Source: Moringa oleifera (Eukaryota > Streptophyta > Magnoliopsida > Brassicales > Moringaceae). Taken from it: DNA of 64,000 bases. Positions 36,396 to 49,261 of the stretch are shown here, piece after piece. The position numbers and the translations under genes are program-made. Under the pieces are notes generated by a model, which was not told where the DNA came from, made no database searches, and worked only from the letters and a program-made list of their open reading frames with translations. The number at the start of each line of letters is the position of its first letter. The stretch's first letter is position 1. The DNA lies in contig JAJFZO010000777.1 of the NCBI GenBank assembly GCA_021397835.1, positions 622,501 through 686,500 of the forward strand. Direction: 5' to 3'.

Positions 36396-39300
36396 TCAGA
36401 GGCCCTCTTCCATCATAGGATCTAATTGAGAAGGTAAAGTGACCCTCTTTCTTATCAACATCTCGACAGTAATGGGCTCCCTCTTACGTCCACCCCTTGG
36501 CCTTGATCGAAATTGCTCATCAGCTTCAACAAAGTCTCCCTGAAACCACAATTCCAAATGAAAATCACTTCTTGTACAGGATTACGAATATTTAAGATCA
36601 CTTGATCAATAAATCTCAAAACAATGACTTACACAAGCATAAACATGGCACCCTGTTTTCTCATGTTTATCTCTCACGTGTTTGTATTGAAATCTCTGCC
36701 CACAACCAGAAAAACCGCAAACAAAAGGTCTGAGCCCATCATGCACAGCTTTTACGTGCTGACGGAGGTTCGATTTCTGTCAGAAAATGATTAACATTCT
36801 TCCCTAGATTAGAACAATCCTATTCAGCAATCACGAAAAAGAATATATATATGAAATGATATTTCAAAACTGAATTACAAATAGAAATGCTTCAACACTT
36901 AAATAAGAGAATGACATAAGACTTAGTTGAGCTGCGTTTTGTATACAAATGACTTACAGTTGAAAACGTTAGGGAGCAATTCTCACAGTCACATTTTATT
37001 CTCTCTGATGAACTTGTCCCTTCATGAGAGCGGAGGTGCCGCTTTATGTTCTTCCTAAGCTGTTTGGTCCCACATATCTCACAGCTCACATGTTGGTGGC
37101 AGGATTTGATGTGAGCCTGAAGGCATTGCTCATTGGTGAAATATTTCATACAACCTGACTCAGAACAGAATGCCTCCACTGACTCCAGCTTAACTGCATA
37201 AATTTCCAGGGGTAAGATACATATGGAGAAAAATATTTTAAATGTGTGGACAAAAGAAAAAGGACTTACCGTGAGAATCCTCATGCTTTCGCAACCGTGA
37301 TGGAAACTTGAACACTTTTCCACACCCATCTTCTTTGCAGACATGCTGTTTCTCTCCACCGGCATCAGTCAAAGAACAATTATCATCACCATGAATTTCT
37401 TCCACATGCCGTTTAATGTTGCTTTGATACTTAAATTCTCGTTTGCAATTCTCAACTGGGCACTTGTGGAGTCTCCCTTGGTGCTGAAGAATGTGGCGAG
37501 TTAAATGATCTCTTCTCCTATAGCTAGCAGTGCAATCATCCACGGAGCAAACAAATGGTCTCTGCAACAAAATCACAGATTTAGAGTTCTACAATATCTT
37601 TATAGTCAACAAGCCATAATTTCAAAAGTTACGCATGAACAAGCTCTCGGACCTCAAGTTGGAACATGGCGTGACTGAGGCTTGATGAATGGAGCTTCTC
37701 AGGAGGTCGCCCAACCTGATACTAGTCCATACATGCAGCCTCGCATTTTGGAGTTCTTTAGGTGGGATCCAATGCTTCACGCTAGACAGCCATTGAGGTT
37801 TTGTTTTCTTAAAAGACATTTATTCCTGCAAGAATAGTATTCCCCAATTGTGCACACACACAAAGTACATTGTTAACAGGATGTAAAAGCACTGCAAACC
37901 AAATAAGCCATCACAGAAAAGCCATGCTAAAGTCTTATTGCATATATCAACAGCACTGAAATCCATAACAGAAGCATTTAGTTTCATTATTTGTCTCATT
38001 AAACATAAAAATAGATGCTTCTCTAACATTCTAACTTCTTAGTCAACAAACGCACATATGAATCGAGCTTTAGCAAGTAATGTAACACATTAAGTATCGA
38101 AAGTATATCACTAACAATGCACAGTGAGGAAGAGAGATTCTTTTGCATCTAAGCATAGAGAGTTAACACTAACAGATGCTGTGGGCAAACATATGAAGAG
38201 ATTTTGTGGTTATAATCTGATGAGGAACAATTAATATGAATAAAGCTATTGTTGTTTTGCTACTATATATAATAATACTGCCTATGTTTCTGCTAAAAAA
38301 AAAGAATAAAGCTATTGATTGTAACTATATGAGGCCACAAAAAGAGGACAAACAATCTGTGTATAATCAAAATTTACCAAATTAAAATTGAAAATGCAAA
38401 GATGTATTTGATGAACAGAAATCAGAATTCCTCAATAAAGAATGCAGGTAACTGACAAGTACTGGCAAATACCTCGAGCGAATGACTTTGCATGTGTTGT
38501 TTCAAGTAAGCAGGTTTCTTGAAACTAGCACCACATTCCTCGCAAGTATTGGACTGCTCGCCCACTTCACAAAACCCACCGGACTCTTCCTCGTTCATCT
38601 CTTCCTAAACAAAGGAGTAAAAGGGAAGAAAAAACCTTTTTAAAAAGGGAAACAACAAACCCAATACAACCTTCTGAATTTTACATTGTTAAAACTACAT
38701 CAAATATATCATAAATAAAACATTTTTCCAGGAAAAATGTCGGCCAGTTTATCTAATATCCATTTCCCTCCTTTCAAAGATATAGCATACAAGCTTCAAC
38801 CTGTGCTTCAGTATTTTTCATGCTTCCATTCAAAACCTTACTGATAAATTTCATCCAACATGCATAATGAGTACCGGAAAAAGTTATCCATTTGAAAATT
38901 TAGTTGGAAAATTATACAGGGTTTAAAACTCCAGTTATTCAGACAGAATAGAGCACACCATTGAAATGGAGATAATGCAAGAAAACGTCAAAAAAAAAAT
39001 ATTTGAATAAGAGCTTCATTTCTACTCGTCATACACTTCATGCTTCAGACTATTCACTATAATAGACAAAATTTTGGAAGTACAACATGGAATGAAATCT
39101 TGAACTATACTATCACAGGGCTCAACCAGAAACACAAGAAATCTCTGAGTCTCACATCAAAATGATTCCATTCCCAAACTTCTTTTCCTTGAATTTTTTG
39201 ACTCTAGTAAACACCAACAAGAGGGGGGAAAAAAACACACCATATATGCAAAACAAGAATAGAAGAATGGATAACACCCCAAACATCTGTTTGATTTATA

Positions 39301-39645
39301 ACAACAAGCCAAATAAAAGCGACTAGGTCTGCAAACCCTTGATTTTGCATTACTGGGTACACAAAATATCTGAACACCTCACACAAGGAAAGCCTAATTG
39401 CAAACCATCGGCCAAAAACTTACTTCTCTGCTCTTCCTATGAATATAAACATATATAAGTTGTATATAAAAAGAAGATAAAGAGCTCCAAACCTTGTGCA
39501 ACTTGATAATGTGAGAAGTGATGAGGGATTTCTTAGATCTGCAAATGCCACAGTACTCGCAGAAATAACGCCTTATGTCTCTAAAGATTGGTCTCTCTCC
39601 TTCTTTCTCTTCATCCCTGTCCGATTCATCTCTCTCTGGCTCCAT
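36396..39645 (-). CDS. TFIIIA: Transcription factor IIIA (nine C2H2 zinc fingers)
   Basis: Six coding exons (39645-39493, 38604-38473, 37561-37270, 37193-36958, 36776-36633, 36539-36396) encode 366 aa. Nine C2H2 fingers can be read in order: [61 protein letters not shown] and FVCGFSGC. The C-terminus has [20 protein letters not shown], a basic tail conserved in plant TFIIIA. The protein binds the internal control region of 5S rRNA genes to start Pol III transcription, and also binds 5S rRNA. The spacer between fingers 4 and 5 is only about 15 residues, much shorter than the long one I recall in Arabidopsis. A 5'UTR intron is likely: acceptor TTCCACCAG at 39656, donor near 40801. Between exons 2 and 3 lies the 5S-mimic exon. 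Confidence 0.94.
37633..37825 (-). ncRNA. 5S rRNA-mimic (P5SM) alternatively spliced exon of TFIIIA
   Basis: Within the intron between TFIIIA coding exons 2 and 3, minus-strand 37775-37690 resembles plant 5S rRNA. GCATTGGATCCCACC matches the GCACCGGATCCCATC region, GAACTCC is identical, and GGGCGACCTCCTGAGAAG matches GGGTGACCTCCTGGGAAG. The acceptor TATTCTTGCAG ends at 37826. Possible donors are CTTGAG|GTCCGA after 37653 and CATGC|GTAACT after 37633, so the 3' limit is uncertain. Exon 2 ends in phase 0, so inclusion reads GAA TAA, an immediate stop. This is the known plant device in which ribosomal protein L5 binds the mimic and controls skipping, coupling TFIIIA output to 5S/L5 balance. Confidence 0.88.
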
Positions 39646-39883
39646 TAGTGTATCTGGTGGAAAAGAAAAATAAGTACTTTTCACAAATACAGATAAAAGA
39701 GCAGTGGGAGAAAGAGTCTTAAGAACCCCAGTTAGGAGTCCCACGTTTAGATAACCCAAAAAGTACAATTTGCATTCATTATTTCTACAGAGAAATTCTA
39801 TTGCTAAAAGTTATTACATCTGTGCAAGGAAGTACAGTTTCTTGTGAAACTACTTATCCAAGAAGGATGCAATCTTGCACAAT

Positions 39884-40530
39884 CAGAGGCGGACCTATGA
39901 GAGGGCTAGAGCCAACAGTAAATTTAGAAAAAGGGGAATTTAATGTAGTTATAGTTTTTCTTTTCATCCTTTTCTACTTCATTTTCTTGCTCTTTGTTGA
40001 CTCCTTTCTCTGCATTATTCACTATTTAATGATTTCACAAAGAATCAAATTAATTGAGTTGATAGGTAAGTCCTGAAACTGTCATTTCACAGATAGGGCA
40101 GCATATCATGAATTAGTGGAAGAAATAATAAGAGAAAGCTAATCAAGGTTAGTATCAGTATACTCATACACAAATTGTGGATCATAAGACAAATACTGAC
40201 AAACATATAAGCTTCTCCACTATCTTTGTGGTGATTTTGACTTGTTTTCTTTCACGGCTAACAACTTGCACTCCCAGAAATTTTAATCTATAAAAAATGT
40301 TAAAACACCTCCAAATACTGATCGAAAATGATATTTTTTGTAAATTGTATAGTCATCTGTACTGAAAGAAATGTTGTTGATTTAATTGAAACAAATTTTA
40401 TAATCGATGAGTTTAGTAGGGTGAAATCTGATAGTCGAGTTTTAAATCCTTCTGATACTTTCTCGCTTATGTCCTATTGATTAAAAAAAAAAAATCGCCC
40501 ATCCTACTAAAAAATTCCAGATTTGCCCTG
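39884..40530. mobile_element. Non-autonomous hAT-like DNA transposon in TFIIIA 5'UTR intron
   Basis: The 647-bp segment begins CAGAGGCGGACCTA, a start common to plant hAT-type elements, and ends CAGATTTGCCCTG, whose reverse complement begins CAGGGCAAATCT. The flanks TGCACAAT (39876-39883) and TGCACTAT (40531-40538) are 8-bp direct repeats with one mismatch. Its 3' third is related to the element at 10282-11202. There is no transposase. Confidence 0.7.
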
Positions 40531-40801
40531 TGCACTATTGTCTATTTTGTCTTTACTTGACTACATAACTACAATAGTCACCATAAATATTCGAGCTCAT
40601 AAGCTCAGGTGTTAAACAACTACATCGCGAAGTACTTATAGATAGCAACAAGGGAACCACAAATTCAATCTAAAGTAAATTACCAACGTATTCATCTTTA
40701 GCAGCCAGTAAAATAACCGAATTCGTACTATTCTTCGATGAAGAACAGAGGTAGAACAAACATCAAGGTAGAACAAAAATTTCTGCCTAACAAGTACAGA
40801 C

Positions 40802-40990
40802 CTTCCGAGCAGCTCATCGCAAACTTGCCACCGTAGGCTGAGTCTCAACGGTGAGGAATATTAATGATGCGTTCCAGTGACAGCGCGAGGGCTCAGATGC
40901 CGGCGTTTTACGCAAGGTGTAGGCAGAAGTTAGGGCTAGGAGAAGCAGCGAGCTGAGAAAAAAAAAAAGACAATAAGGGATACAAGATTT
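40802..40990 (-). other. Probable 5'UTR exon of TFIIIA
   Basis: The donor CTCGGAAG|GTCTGT at 40801 pairs in orientation with the acceptor just upstream of the TFIIIA ATG. The sequence is normal in composition, unlike its flanks. The transcription start is not determined. Confidence 0.4.
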
Positions 40991-42701
40991 GGGCTTTAGG
41001 GTTTGTATTTATTTGTAAAGGATGTTATAGAGTGTGCTGCGCTACAGTTTGCTAGTGTGTCCATCCAATAAGATCTTGACATGTATAAGTACGTGCATGA
41101 ATATATATTTCATAGATAAAAGAATGTTTTAAATAATAGAAAAAATCTCCGCCATGGATGTTCAAAGTCCTCTCAAATTAACCTTTTGTTGATATATTTT
41201 CCCAATTTTTAAGTACGTATTAATTGAATGAAATAAATGTAAAGAATTTATTTATTTTATTTTTATTGTAATAACAAACTATAAAAAATAACGATTAAAT
41301 TGAATTTTACATTTGATATTTTTATTTTAATAACAAATTATGTTGAGGTTCTCTTTAGAGCTGACTTACAGTTTTTAAACTTTCTCCTTGTACAGTATCA
41401 CTGCCTTTTATATTTCCCATGGCCATTAAAATTCTTATAACTAAGTGGGTGTGGCAAAACAGGATTATTGGAATCTAGAAAAATTATGGTAGTAACATTT
41501 TCCTTGATTGAATGATAATTATGATAATTAATTACGTTATATTTTGCCTTTTACATGCTTGATGCTTTACATTAAATGCTTAATGAATGTAAAGTTTTAT
41601 AGCAATATTGGAAAAAAAACAATCCATTTAGCTTTTGCCAAGATGTTCGTTTGTCTTTTTAGATAAATCAACGCACGAAATTGACAGGGTCTGATGAAAA
41701 AGAAGAGATTAAGCAAGAAACGACAGTATTTTGATGTGTTTCTTTTGGATGGATACTCCATCAGGCCTTCTGGGTATGTGAGTTTTGTTCAGCGAAGATA
41801 ATAGATGCAAAATGTATGTTCTTTGATGTGATTAGATGGGTTGGTGTGCCTTCAATTAAGCAATAAAGGACCTTTGATCTCTCAAAAGTTCAGTTCTTGA
41901 TGGCAATAATGAGATCTTTATGGGAAGATAAACCTCACTTTTGAGACGTGGTCTGCCATTGTTACTGCATCTCTTTGTTTGGTTTCAAAGCTTTCATTTT
42001 CTCTGGGTTGGTGAGAAGTTTTGTTGCTGAATGAGGAGCGTTCCCACTTGCAGAGCTGTCACTCCATCGGATCAGATCTTCCCTGTCCCTCAAGTGCCAT
42101 GTTCTAGTGGGTTTCTTATTTTCCCGGAAACAAATGGAAGCAGGAAAATGTTTCCTTTCTGGTGATTATATGAAAAGCAGCTTCCTCTCGTTCTCTCTCG
42201 CCTTTCCTTCTCTGCTTACGTCTCTTTCTCTCTCTCTGAAAGCTGGCAATGGTTATCATTCCGTGACTGAAGGAGCCATCTTACACACTCCCGCAAACCC
42301 ACTCAATTTCTTTCTCGCTCACTCTCTCTGTGTATCTGAACGACAATCCCTGAGCTCCTCCACGTGATAATGTTAGTTTCCTGGAACCAGAGTACTCTCT
42401 ATCTTCCCCAACTGGAATCACATTCTCTCTCCTAATTAACTCTGGCTCTGCCTCGTCTGCTTTCTATTTGCTTCCCTTCTTTGACCCCTCACTCTACAGA
42501 ATCCAGTCTCCGTCTCCGTCTCCGGGAGAGAATCTTTCTGATTCAAATTAACCTCCTATTCAAGGTAGAACCAGAAAAGGAATAAAAAACAAAGTATTGC
42601 TAAAACAGAAAGCAAATACAGCATTTTCCATGTAAGTTGAGTAGTCTTTTTGCTGAGTGCTTTTAGGGTTTCCAACAGAAGGTTGAACTCCTTTCCACAC
42701 C
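40991..42701. other. Head-to-head region of TFIIIA and the O-fucosyltransferase gene
   Basis: 41000-42050 holds no gene. 42060-42600 is CT-rich and is the likely promoter-proximal/5'UTR part of the O-fucosyltransferase gene. An ATG at 42134 opens a frame to 42367 that would be a 77-codon upstream ORF if transcribed. Confidence 0.4.
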
Positions 42702-45580
42702 ATGCACGGCCTCAGCCGCCTTGGCAACGGACGCACCGTCAGCGTGAGTACAACTCCGTCGCCGCCATCGTCGCCTCGGTTTCGCCACAATCGGGGCAAA
42801 ATCTGTGGCGCTGCTGCACTTAACGGCGGATTTGGTGGTTCTGGCGGCGGCAGAGGAGTGAAGCAGGGTGTTGGGGAGAGAGTGGTGTTCTTGTTAATAT
42901 CTGCGGTTTTCAAGCGGAAAGGCGTGCTTTTGTTGGCGCCTTTATTGTACATTATAGGGATGGTGTTGTATATGGGCTCGTTTGGATTTGATGTCGTCAA
43001 TTTGAAGCATGGCGTAGTTATTGTGCACAAGCAGGCGCCGCCCGGTTCCGTCTACCGGAGTCCTGAGGTTTTTGAGAAGCTCTGGCCGTTTATGGAGTCT
43101 GAGACCAACAGGAGCTACAATGGGGTACTCTTCCAACTTCCTTTTCCTGGCAAACTTTGTACTTATTGACTACATTCTGAGGTCTGGGAAATATTTCAGG
43201 ATGGAAGTGGTGGGTAATTTTGAAAAGAGAAAATACCTTCTTTCCTTCTTATCGTCCTGGGACAGATAACATACTGCATGAATCAGAAGGAAAACAATTA
43301 TTTCTTATCTATGAAATAATCTGTATATTCTTCAAATATTGAGCTCTTTTTTATTTACATCACAATATTTTTAGCTTCTTTGAAGCAATTGTTTATTCAG
43401 GGCATGACACTAGGTTGATGAGGCAAGTATCCAACTAATTTTAAAAATTCTTGGGTTTTCTAATATTAAAGAAGCTGTGCAAGTTCACTGCTTAAATTAT
43501 TATGATCATATGAATTTCAGCTGAGCCCTGTAATGTAGATCTTCGTACTTGGCCTTGGCCTATATAGATATCTGGGTAGTTTAGGAAAAAGCATATGGGT
43601 GGTGTTCCCCCATGTTCACGCCTCTTCTTTGATGGGAGCATGCCATATTTGATCCTAGTTTTGACTCTCATATGAGAAAGAAAGAAAGAAAGATAAAAGA
43701 CGAGAATAGTTGTTTGAAGATGAGTGGATGACATGAGTTCCTCTTATCAAGAATAGTCTTTATCATTACAACTTGACCAGTTATGTTCTCTGCTTTATGA
43801 AATTACACAATATAGTTTACGTGAGTGTTGTTGAACTGAAGTCACAAATTTAAGCCCATAAATTGTAGCTCAGAAAAACCACTCTTTTTATATATCACGC
43901 TTGTTATGATATTTCATTTTCATGCCGTTAAACATAGCATTTTTAAAGGAAGTTTTTTGAATTTGGTTGTACTTAGTGTTTTTTCTTATCTATAATGTCT
44001 ACAAATTATTGAGCTACTGTCACTCACAAAACATCTCGATGAGATCATGCAGTTGATGAAAGCATGGAATCCAAAACCCAATCAAGCTTGGAAGCCCTGT
44101 ATTCAGACGGATGATCATACAGCAGGTATACGGATCATAGCCAATATAAAACTTTCCTATTTAGTTCAAGGTCAAATAAAGGAAATAAGCTGAACTTAAA
44201 ATTTCATAGGTTGTGCGATTAGTAGAAGTCATGCTCTACTAAAACACATTGAGTAGCTACATATGGTGCATTTGCATCCTGTAAGGTTTATGCAGTGTAT
44301 ATGCTTCCTGGTAAGATATAATCTCTCCATCCGACAACCTCCCCAGTTACCCTGCATGCATTGTATGTTTGTTGTGGTGTTATGGTGATATGTAATCCTG
44401 TCTTACCCCCCCCCTCTTTCCTCCCCTCTCCCCCCCACGCCCCCAAACAACCCTCTATGCAAGCATCCATCATTGCTATTGGCATTGGTGCATCTTTGTG
44501 GGTAGCCTCTGTGTTATTTGTGGTGGTCTGCTTGTCACAGTTGCTGTTGTTGGGTTGACCAACTTCCCTCTTGCAGGAAAGGTTCTTCTTCCCCCTGGCT
44601 CGCTTCCTGGACCCTGGCTAACCTGAAACATTCCGAAAACCATTGCTGGACCTAAATCGCCGGGCCTTCTTGAACTGGTGCAGCCTAGATTTTTCTATCT
44701 ATACAAGTTTACAAACAAACTGCCTCCTTGAACCTGATCCCCTAGAAGTTTCAGGCTGTTATGTCTTATCCATGTTCAAATTTTGTAAACATATTGACTG
44801 AAGACCTTAGTTTGGGACTATATCATGGTTGAAATGCAATTTGTCTGAATTGTAAGGTTTGAGTGCAAATTGGGATTGTCTGGAGTACAAGTGCATGATC
44901 TGTTGGAAACCTTAATTTTGAGCAATTCTACGTCAAAATGCTTTTCAATAGTGCCTATGCAGAACCTATGGCTTAGTATAGTCATAATGGAAACTGATGC
45001 ATAGATTCTTATTGTCTCAAGCTAACAGTATCATGATAATATTTACTTGTCATGATTGCTAACGGCACAATTTGAAGCTAACTGCCCTTTTTTACTTTGT
45101 GCTGTGCAGAATTGCCAAAGTCTAATGGTTACCTTATAATCGAGGCAAATGGCGGTTTGAATCAACAACGCTTATCAGTATGTTTTGTTGCTTAAGATGA
45201 ATGATCCTCTTGCTTTAATGTTTGAAAGAAGTGCAAAATGTATGTTTGAGTAGTCAATTTTGGTTCTTCTTGCTTAACTAAGATTATAAATGAAAAATAG
45301 TTGTACAGGATGCTATTTTTAGCAGATAAAGGCTATACTATTGGAATTCATGATACTTTTTAAAGACACAAGGGATGGAGCAATTGTGTTCAGTAACATT
45401 ATATTTATATATATATGTTATGAAAATTTAGTTTTGGCTTTTGCCATGCTAGCTCTTTTAAATTGAACACGGAAGTAACTCTGTGTGGTGTTCAATTTCA
45501 AATTAAGTCAAACTCTGTTGGCAAGATAAGGGTTTTGATACACACACGCGCATATGTATGTATGCATAGAATATAATATA

Positions 45581-45617
<37 letters not shown>

Positions 45618-48600
45618 CTGCAAGATTAGATGTCTGAGTAAAGTCTTTTTGTGGTGTTAAATTTCAAACTGATCCAAACTATGTTGGCAAGATAAGGGAA
45701 GGGTGAACAAAAAGAAGTGCTTGAGTAAATAACATATGGAGAACTAACATGATGAGCATAACAAGGGTGTCAACTGTGGGGCCAAGGAGTCACTCCCTGA
45801 GTTTACCATGAAGCAGTGGGTTCAATAGTCACATGCCTTGGTTGGTTTCCTGGTTATCTGGGAAAAAATTGGTGGTTGAATACGCCTCTAAGTCACAACT
45901 TTTTTTATTTACTTGGCTTTCTATAATCCCAATGCAGATATGCGATGCAGTTGCTGTGGCAGGACTACTGAATGCAACTCTTGTCATTCCAATCTTTCAC
46001 TTAAATAGCGTTTGGCGGGATTCCAGGTTAATGTCGTTATTGCAATCTCTCGTCTTCCTGCAACTATACCATTGCAGTACATTTATCATTTGGAATTTGC
46101 CTTCTTAATAAGTGGCTTCATCCTCAGATTAAACTATTAATGCTCAGCTCGAAATCTAAATAGATTTAGATTTCGAGAGATCTTTGACTAAACTTAGTCA
46201 TGTTGTAGCCTAAAAAACAATTCTCCAATTTGCAGAGATCTTTGATTAAATCTAGCCAACATTATAATCTCTGAGAACTTCAGGCAAACCCCACCTCTCA
46301 TCCTATGCCTATACTTTTCTGACTAAACTATTGCTAGGATTCTTATAAAATTATGAAATTTTACTTGAAGGACCTGTAATGATTCACCATCCTCATATAA
46401 AAACTTTTCTGGTACCAAGAGGTAGGTTGGTGAAATTCTTTATGGTGCATTATCATTCAGACTGATCAGATCAACTTGCCCTGGTTTGTCAAAGGCCGTA
46501 GTACCTGGATATTTTTGTTCTTGATATTTGTCTGTGTACTTTGTTAATAATGTTGATAACAAATTAAATACTTAGGAAATGCAAAGTTAAGAGGCCATTA
46601 TATTATCTTTGTGCTACTAAGGAGTTATACAATGTAATCCTGGCTGCAACTAGATAATTGACACCAGTAACTGGCTCAAGAGACAAAATCAGAATTGTGT
46701 TTGCCTTTTCATCTTGTATGAAAATTAAGATCTTCACTTAACTGCTTTCTTTTGTGGGAATCATCTTTCTTCAGGACAATGTCTCATATTCCTGTGATAG
46801 TATATGGCTTATTTCCTTTATGTTTAATATTAGAAATCATGCTTTGATTTATATATATATTTCGTCTTTCCTTTTGTCTACCCGGCGGGATATTTGAAAT
46901 CATCACTTAATCTTTTTCTATTGTTTCAATTTTCTTTTTTCAATTGGTTGCAGCAAATTCGGGGATATATTTGATGAAGATTTCTTTATACATGGACTCC
47001 GAAACAAAGTCAATGTGGTCAGAGGACTCCCAGGAGATGTACTTGAGCAGTTCAACAATAATATAAGCAGCATTGTTAATTTGAGAGTTAAAGCTTGGTC
47101 AAGTCCTGTTTATTATCTTCAGAAGGTCCTTCCAGAGCTGAAGAAAATGGTGTACGTATTTCTTGATATCATCATCATCATCATCATGTGGGTTTGGCTC
47201 ACAGTTCTTCAATGGATGGCGGGATTTCTCTGCATTTTAATTTCATCTGTTTTTGTGGTCTTTCACTTTAACTTTGGTTTGCTAATGGTCGTAGTACTTT
47301 CTGATAATATGCTACTAGTTCCCCTTTCTGGATTGCATGCCTCCTTAGTGTACAGAAATACAACCTGTGAACTTAAGGAGGTTGTGGAGGCACTAGAGGT
47401 TTTCAATTTATTTGCCTTACGGTTTAGAATTATATCCTGTTCTTTAATCAACATCACCATCATAATAGTAACGAACGAAGCCTTTCAATTATTTTCTTAT
47501 TCTGAGCATTATTCAATCTCCTTGTTCACTGTGTAGGGCTGTGCGCATTGCACCTTTCTCCAACAGATTGGCCCATGGAGTTCCTTCACCTATTCAACAG
47601 CTTAGATGCATAGCCAACTTTGAAGCACTAAGATTCGCAGAACCTATAAGAACGCTTGCAGACAAAATGGTTGAACGGATGGTTAAGAAAAGTCACCAAA
47701 GTGGAGGAAAGTATGTCTCTGTGCATCTTCGGTTTGAAACGGTGTTGCCCTCTGCCTTTACATTTCAATGGATGTGACTTTCTTGGCTTTGATTTTTCTA
47801 GCCGTGTTCTAAGTACCATTTTCCTTTTCTTCTGAAGGACATGGTTGCATTTTCATGCTGCGAATATGATGGTGGTGAGGAAGAGAAGCATGAAATGGAT
47901 ATGGCTCGAGAAAGAGGCTGGAGAGGAAAATTCAGGCGAAGAGGTAGGGTCATAAGACCAGGCGCAAATCGTGTAGATGGGAAGTGTCCTTTAACTCCGT
48001 TAGAGGTATCCGACCTAACCTTTACTTTTTCTCCTATTTCTATAAAGTTCTACTTAGCCTCCTTAGGCATGCCTTTCAACACAATTTTGTCAAATTTGAT
48101 TAATTTAAGTTTTGATCGATGGCTGTATGTGGTTCTGCAGGTTGGAATGATGCTTAGGGGCATGGGGTTTGATAATAGCACCTATGTATATGTTGCAGCG
48201 GGAAAAATTTATAAAGCAGAAAGGTTTATGGCTCCTCTCAGGCAGATGTTTCCACGATTAGAAACCAAGGACACACTGACTACACCAGAGGAACTTGCTC
48301 CGTTTGAGGTATTATATTGTTTTTGTTTTTGTTTTATACTCTTTATACCAAATATTTAGATATTTTACTAATCTGAGCTGTACTGACCTTTTGAAAGAAA
48401 ATAACAGATTATATATCATATATATATTTTTTTGTAGAAGATTTTGATTCTTATAAAAATGCACCTTATTCATTTCAATTAGAGGAATGAGTAAAGGTTT
48501 GATAGAGATATTATGAAATCAGACTTTGTAATACCCTGTTTTGATGTAGGGCCACTCATCTAGATTGGCTGCGCTCGACTATACAGTATGCCTTCACAGT

Positions 48601-49216
48601 GAAGTATTTGTTACCACGCAAGGTGGAAACTTTCCCCATTTCTTGATGGGTCATAGGCGCTACTTGTATGGAGGACATGCAAAGACAATTAAACCTGACA
48701 AAAGGAAGTTGGCACTGCTGTTCGATAGCCCGAAAATCAGGTACAATGAACCTTCTTCATCTTTTCAGGGTTCAGATTTCTGAACTTTGAGTTCACATCC
48801 TGGTTTTTGATCGCTCGTCTTCTTAGCATCTTCATTGTTGCATAACAAAATGTTGCGATCACGCACTCAGAGATTTGGCTTTCAAGTCTCCAAATTCGCC
48901 TTTGAAATAGAGGTCTTGATAAAGAAGTAGTGAATCAAATATAAAATCCAACTATTACGCCAATAAGAAATCCTATTTGATGCTGAAACTTAAGCAGAGT
49001 ATTTACATCATACATGGAAAGACCTACACATAAAATTTCTTGGTCTTTTGGAATATGTTTAATGAAAATTGGATCAAATAACTTCGAGGAAACTAATAAA
49101 GATGATAAATGCTAATAGATAAAAAGATAATCAAGCAGAAAATAATGGTAAGAAAGGAACACTAAGAACACAAGCTATTTACGTGGTTTAGGAATATGTT
49201 AACATCCACGTTTTTT

Positions 49217-49261
<45 letters not shown>

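Noticed and set aside
42560..43030. Minus-strand 156-aa frame opposite O-fucosyltransferase exon 1
   Set aside because: It is a mirror of a well-supported exon with GC-rich codons and has no family signature of its own.
45770..45900. Possible tRNA-derived SINE (GTGGGTTCAATAGTC resembles a B box)
   Set aside because: No convincing A box, poly-A tail or flanking duplication; only an impression.
47015..47536. Single 173-aa frame covering exon 5 and following intron of the O-fucosyltransferase
   Set aside because: The first part is the real exon; beyond 47151 it is intron read-through, since the next family block starts at 47537.
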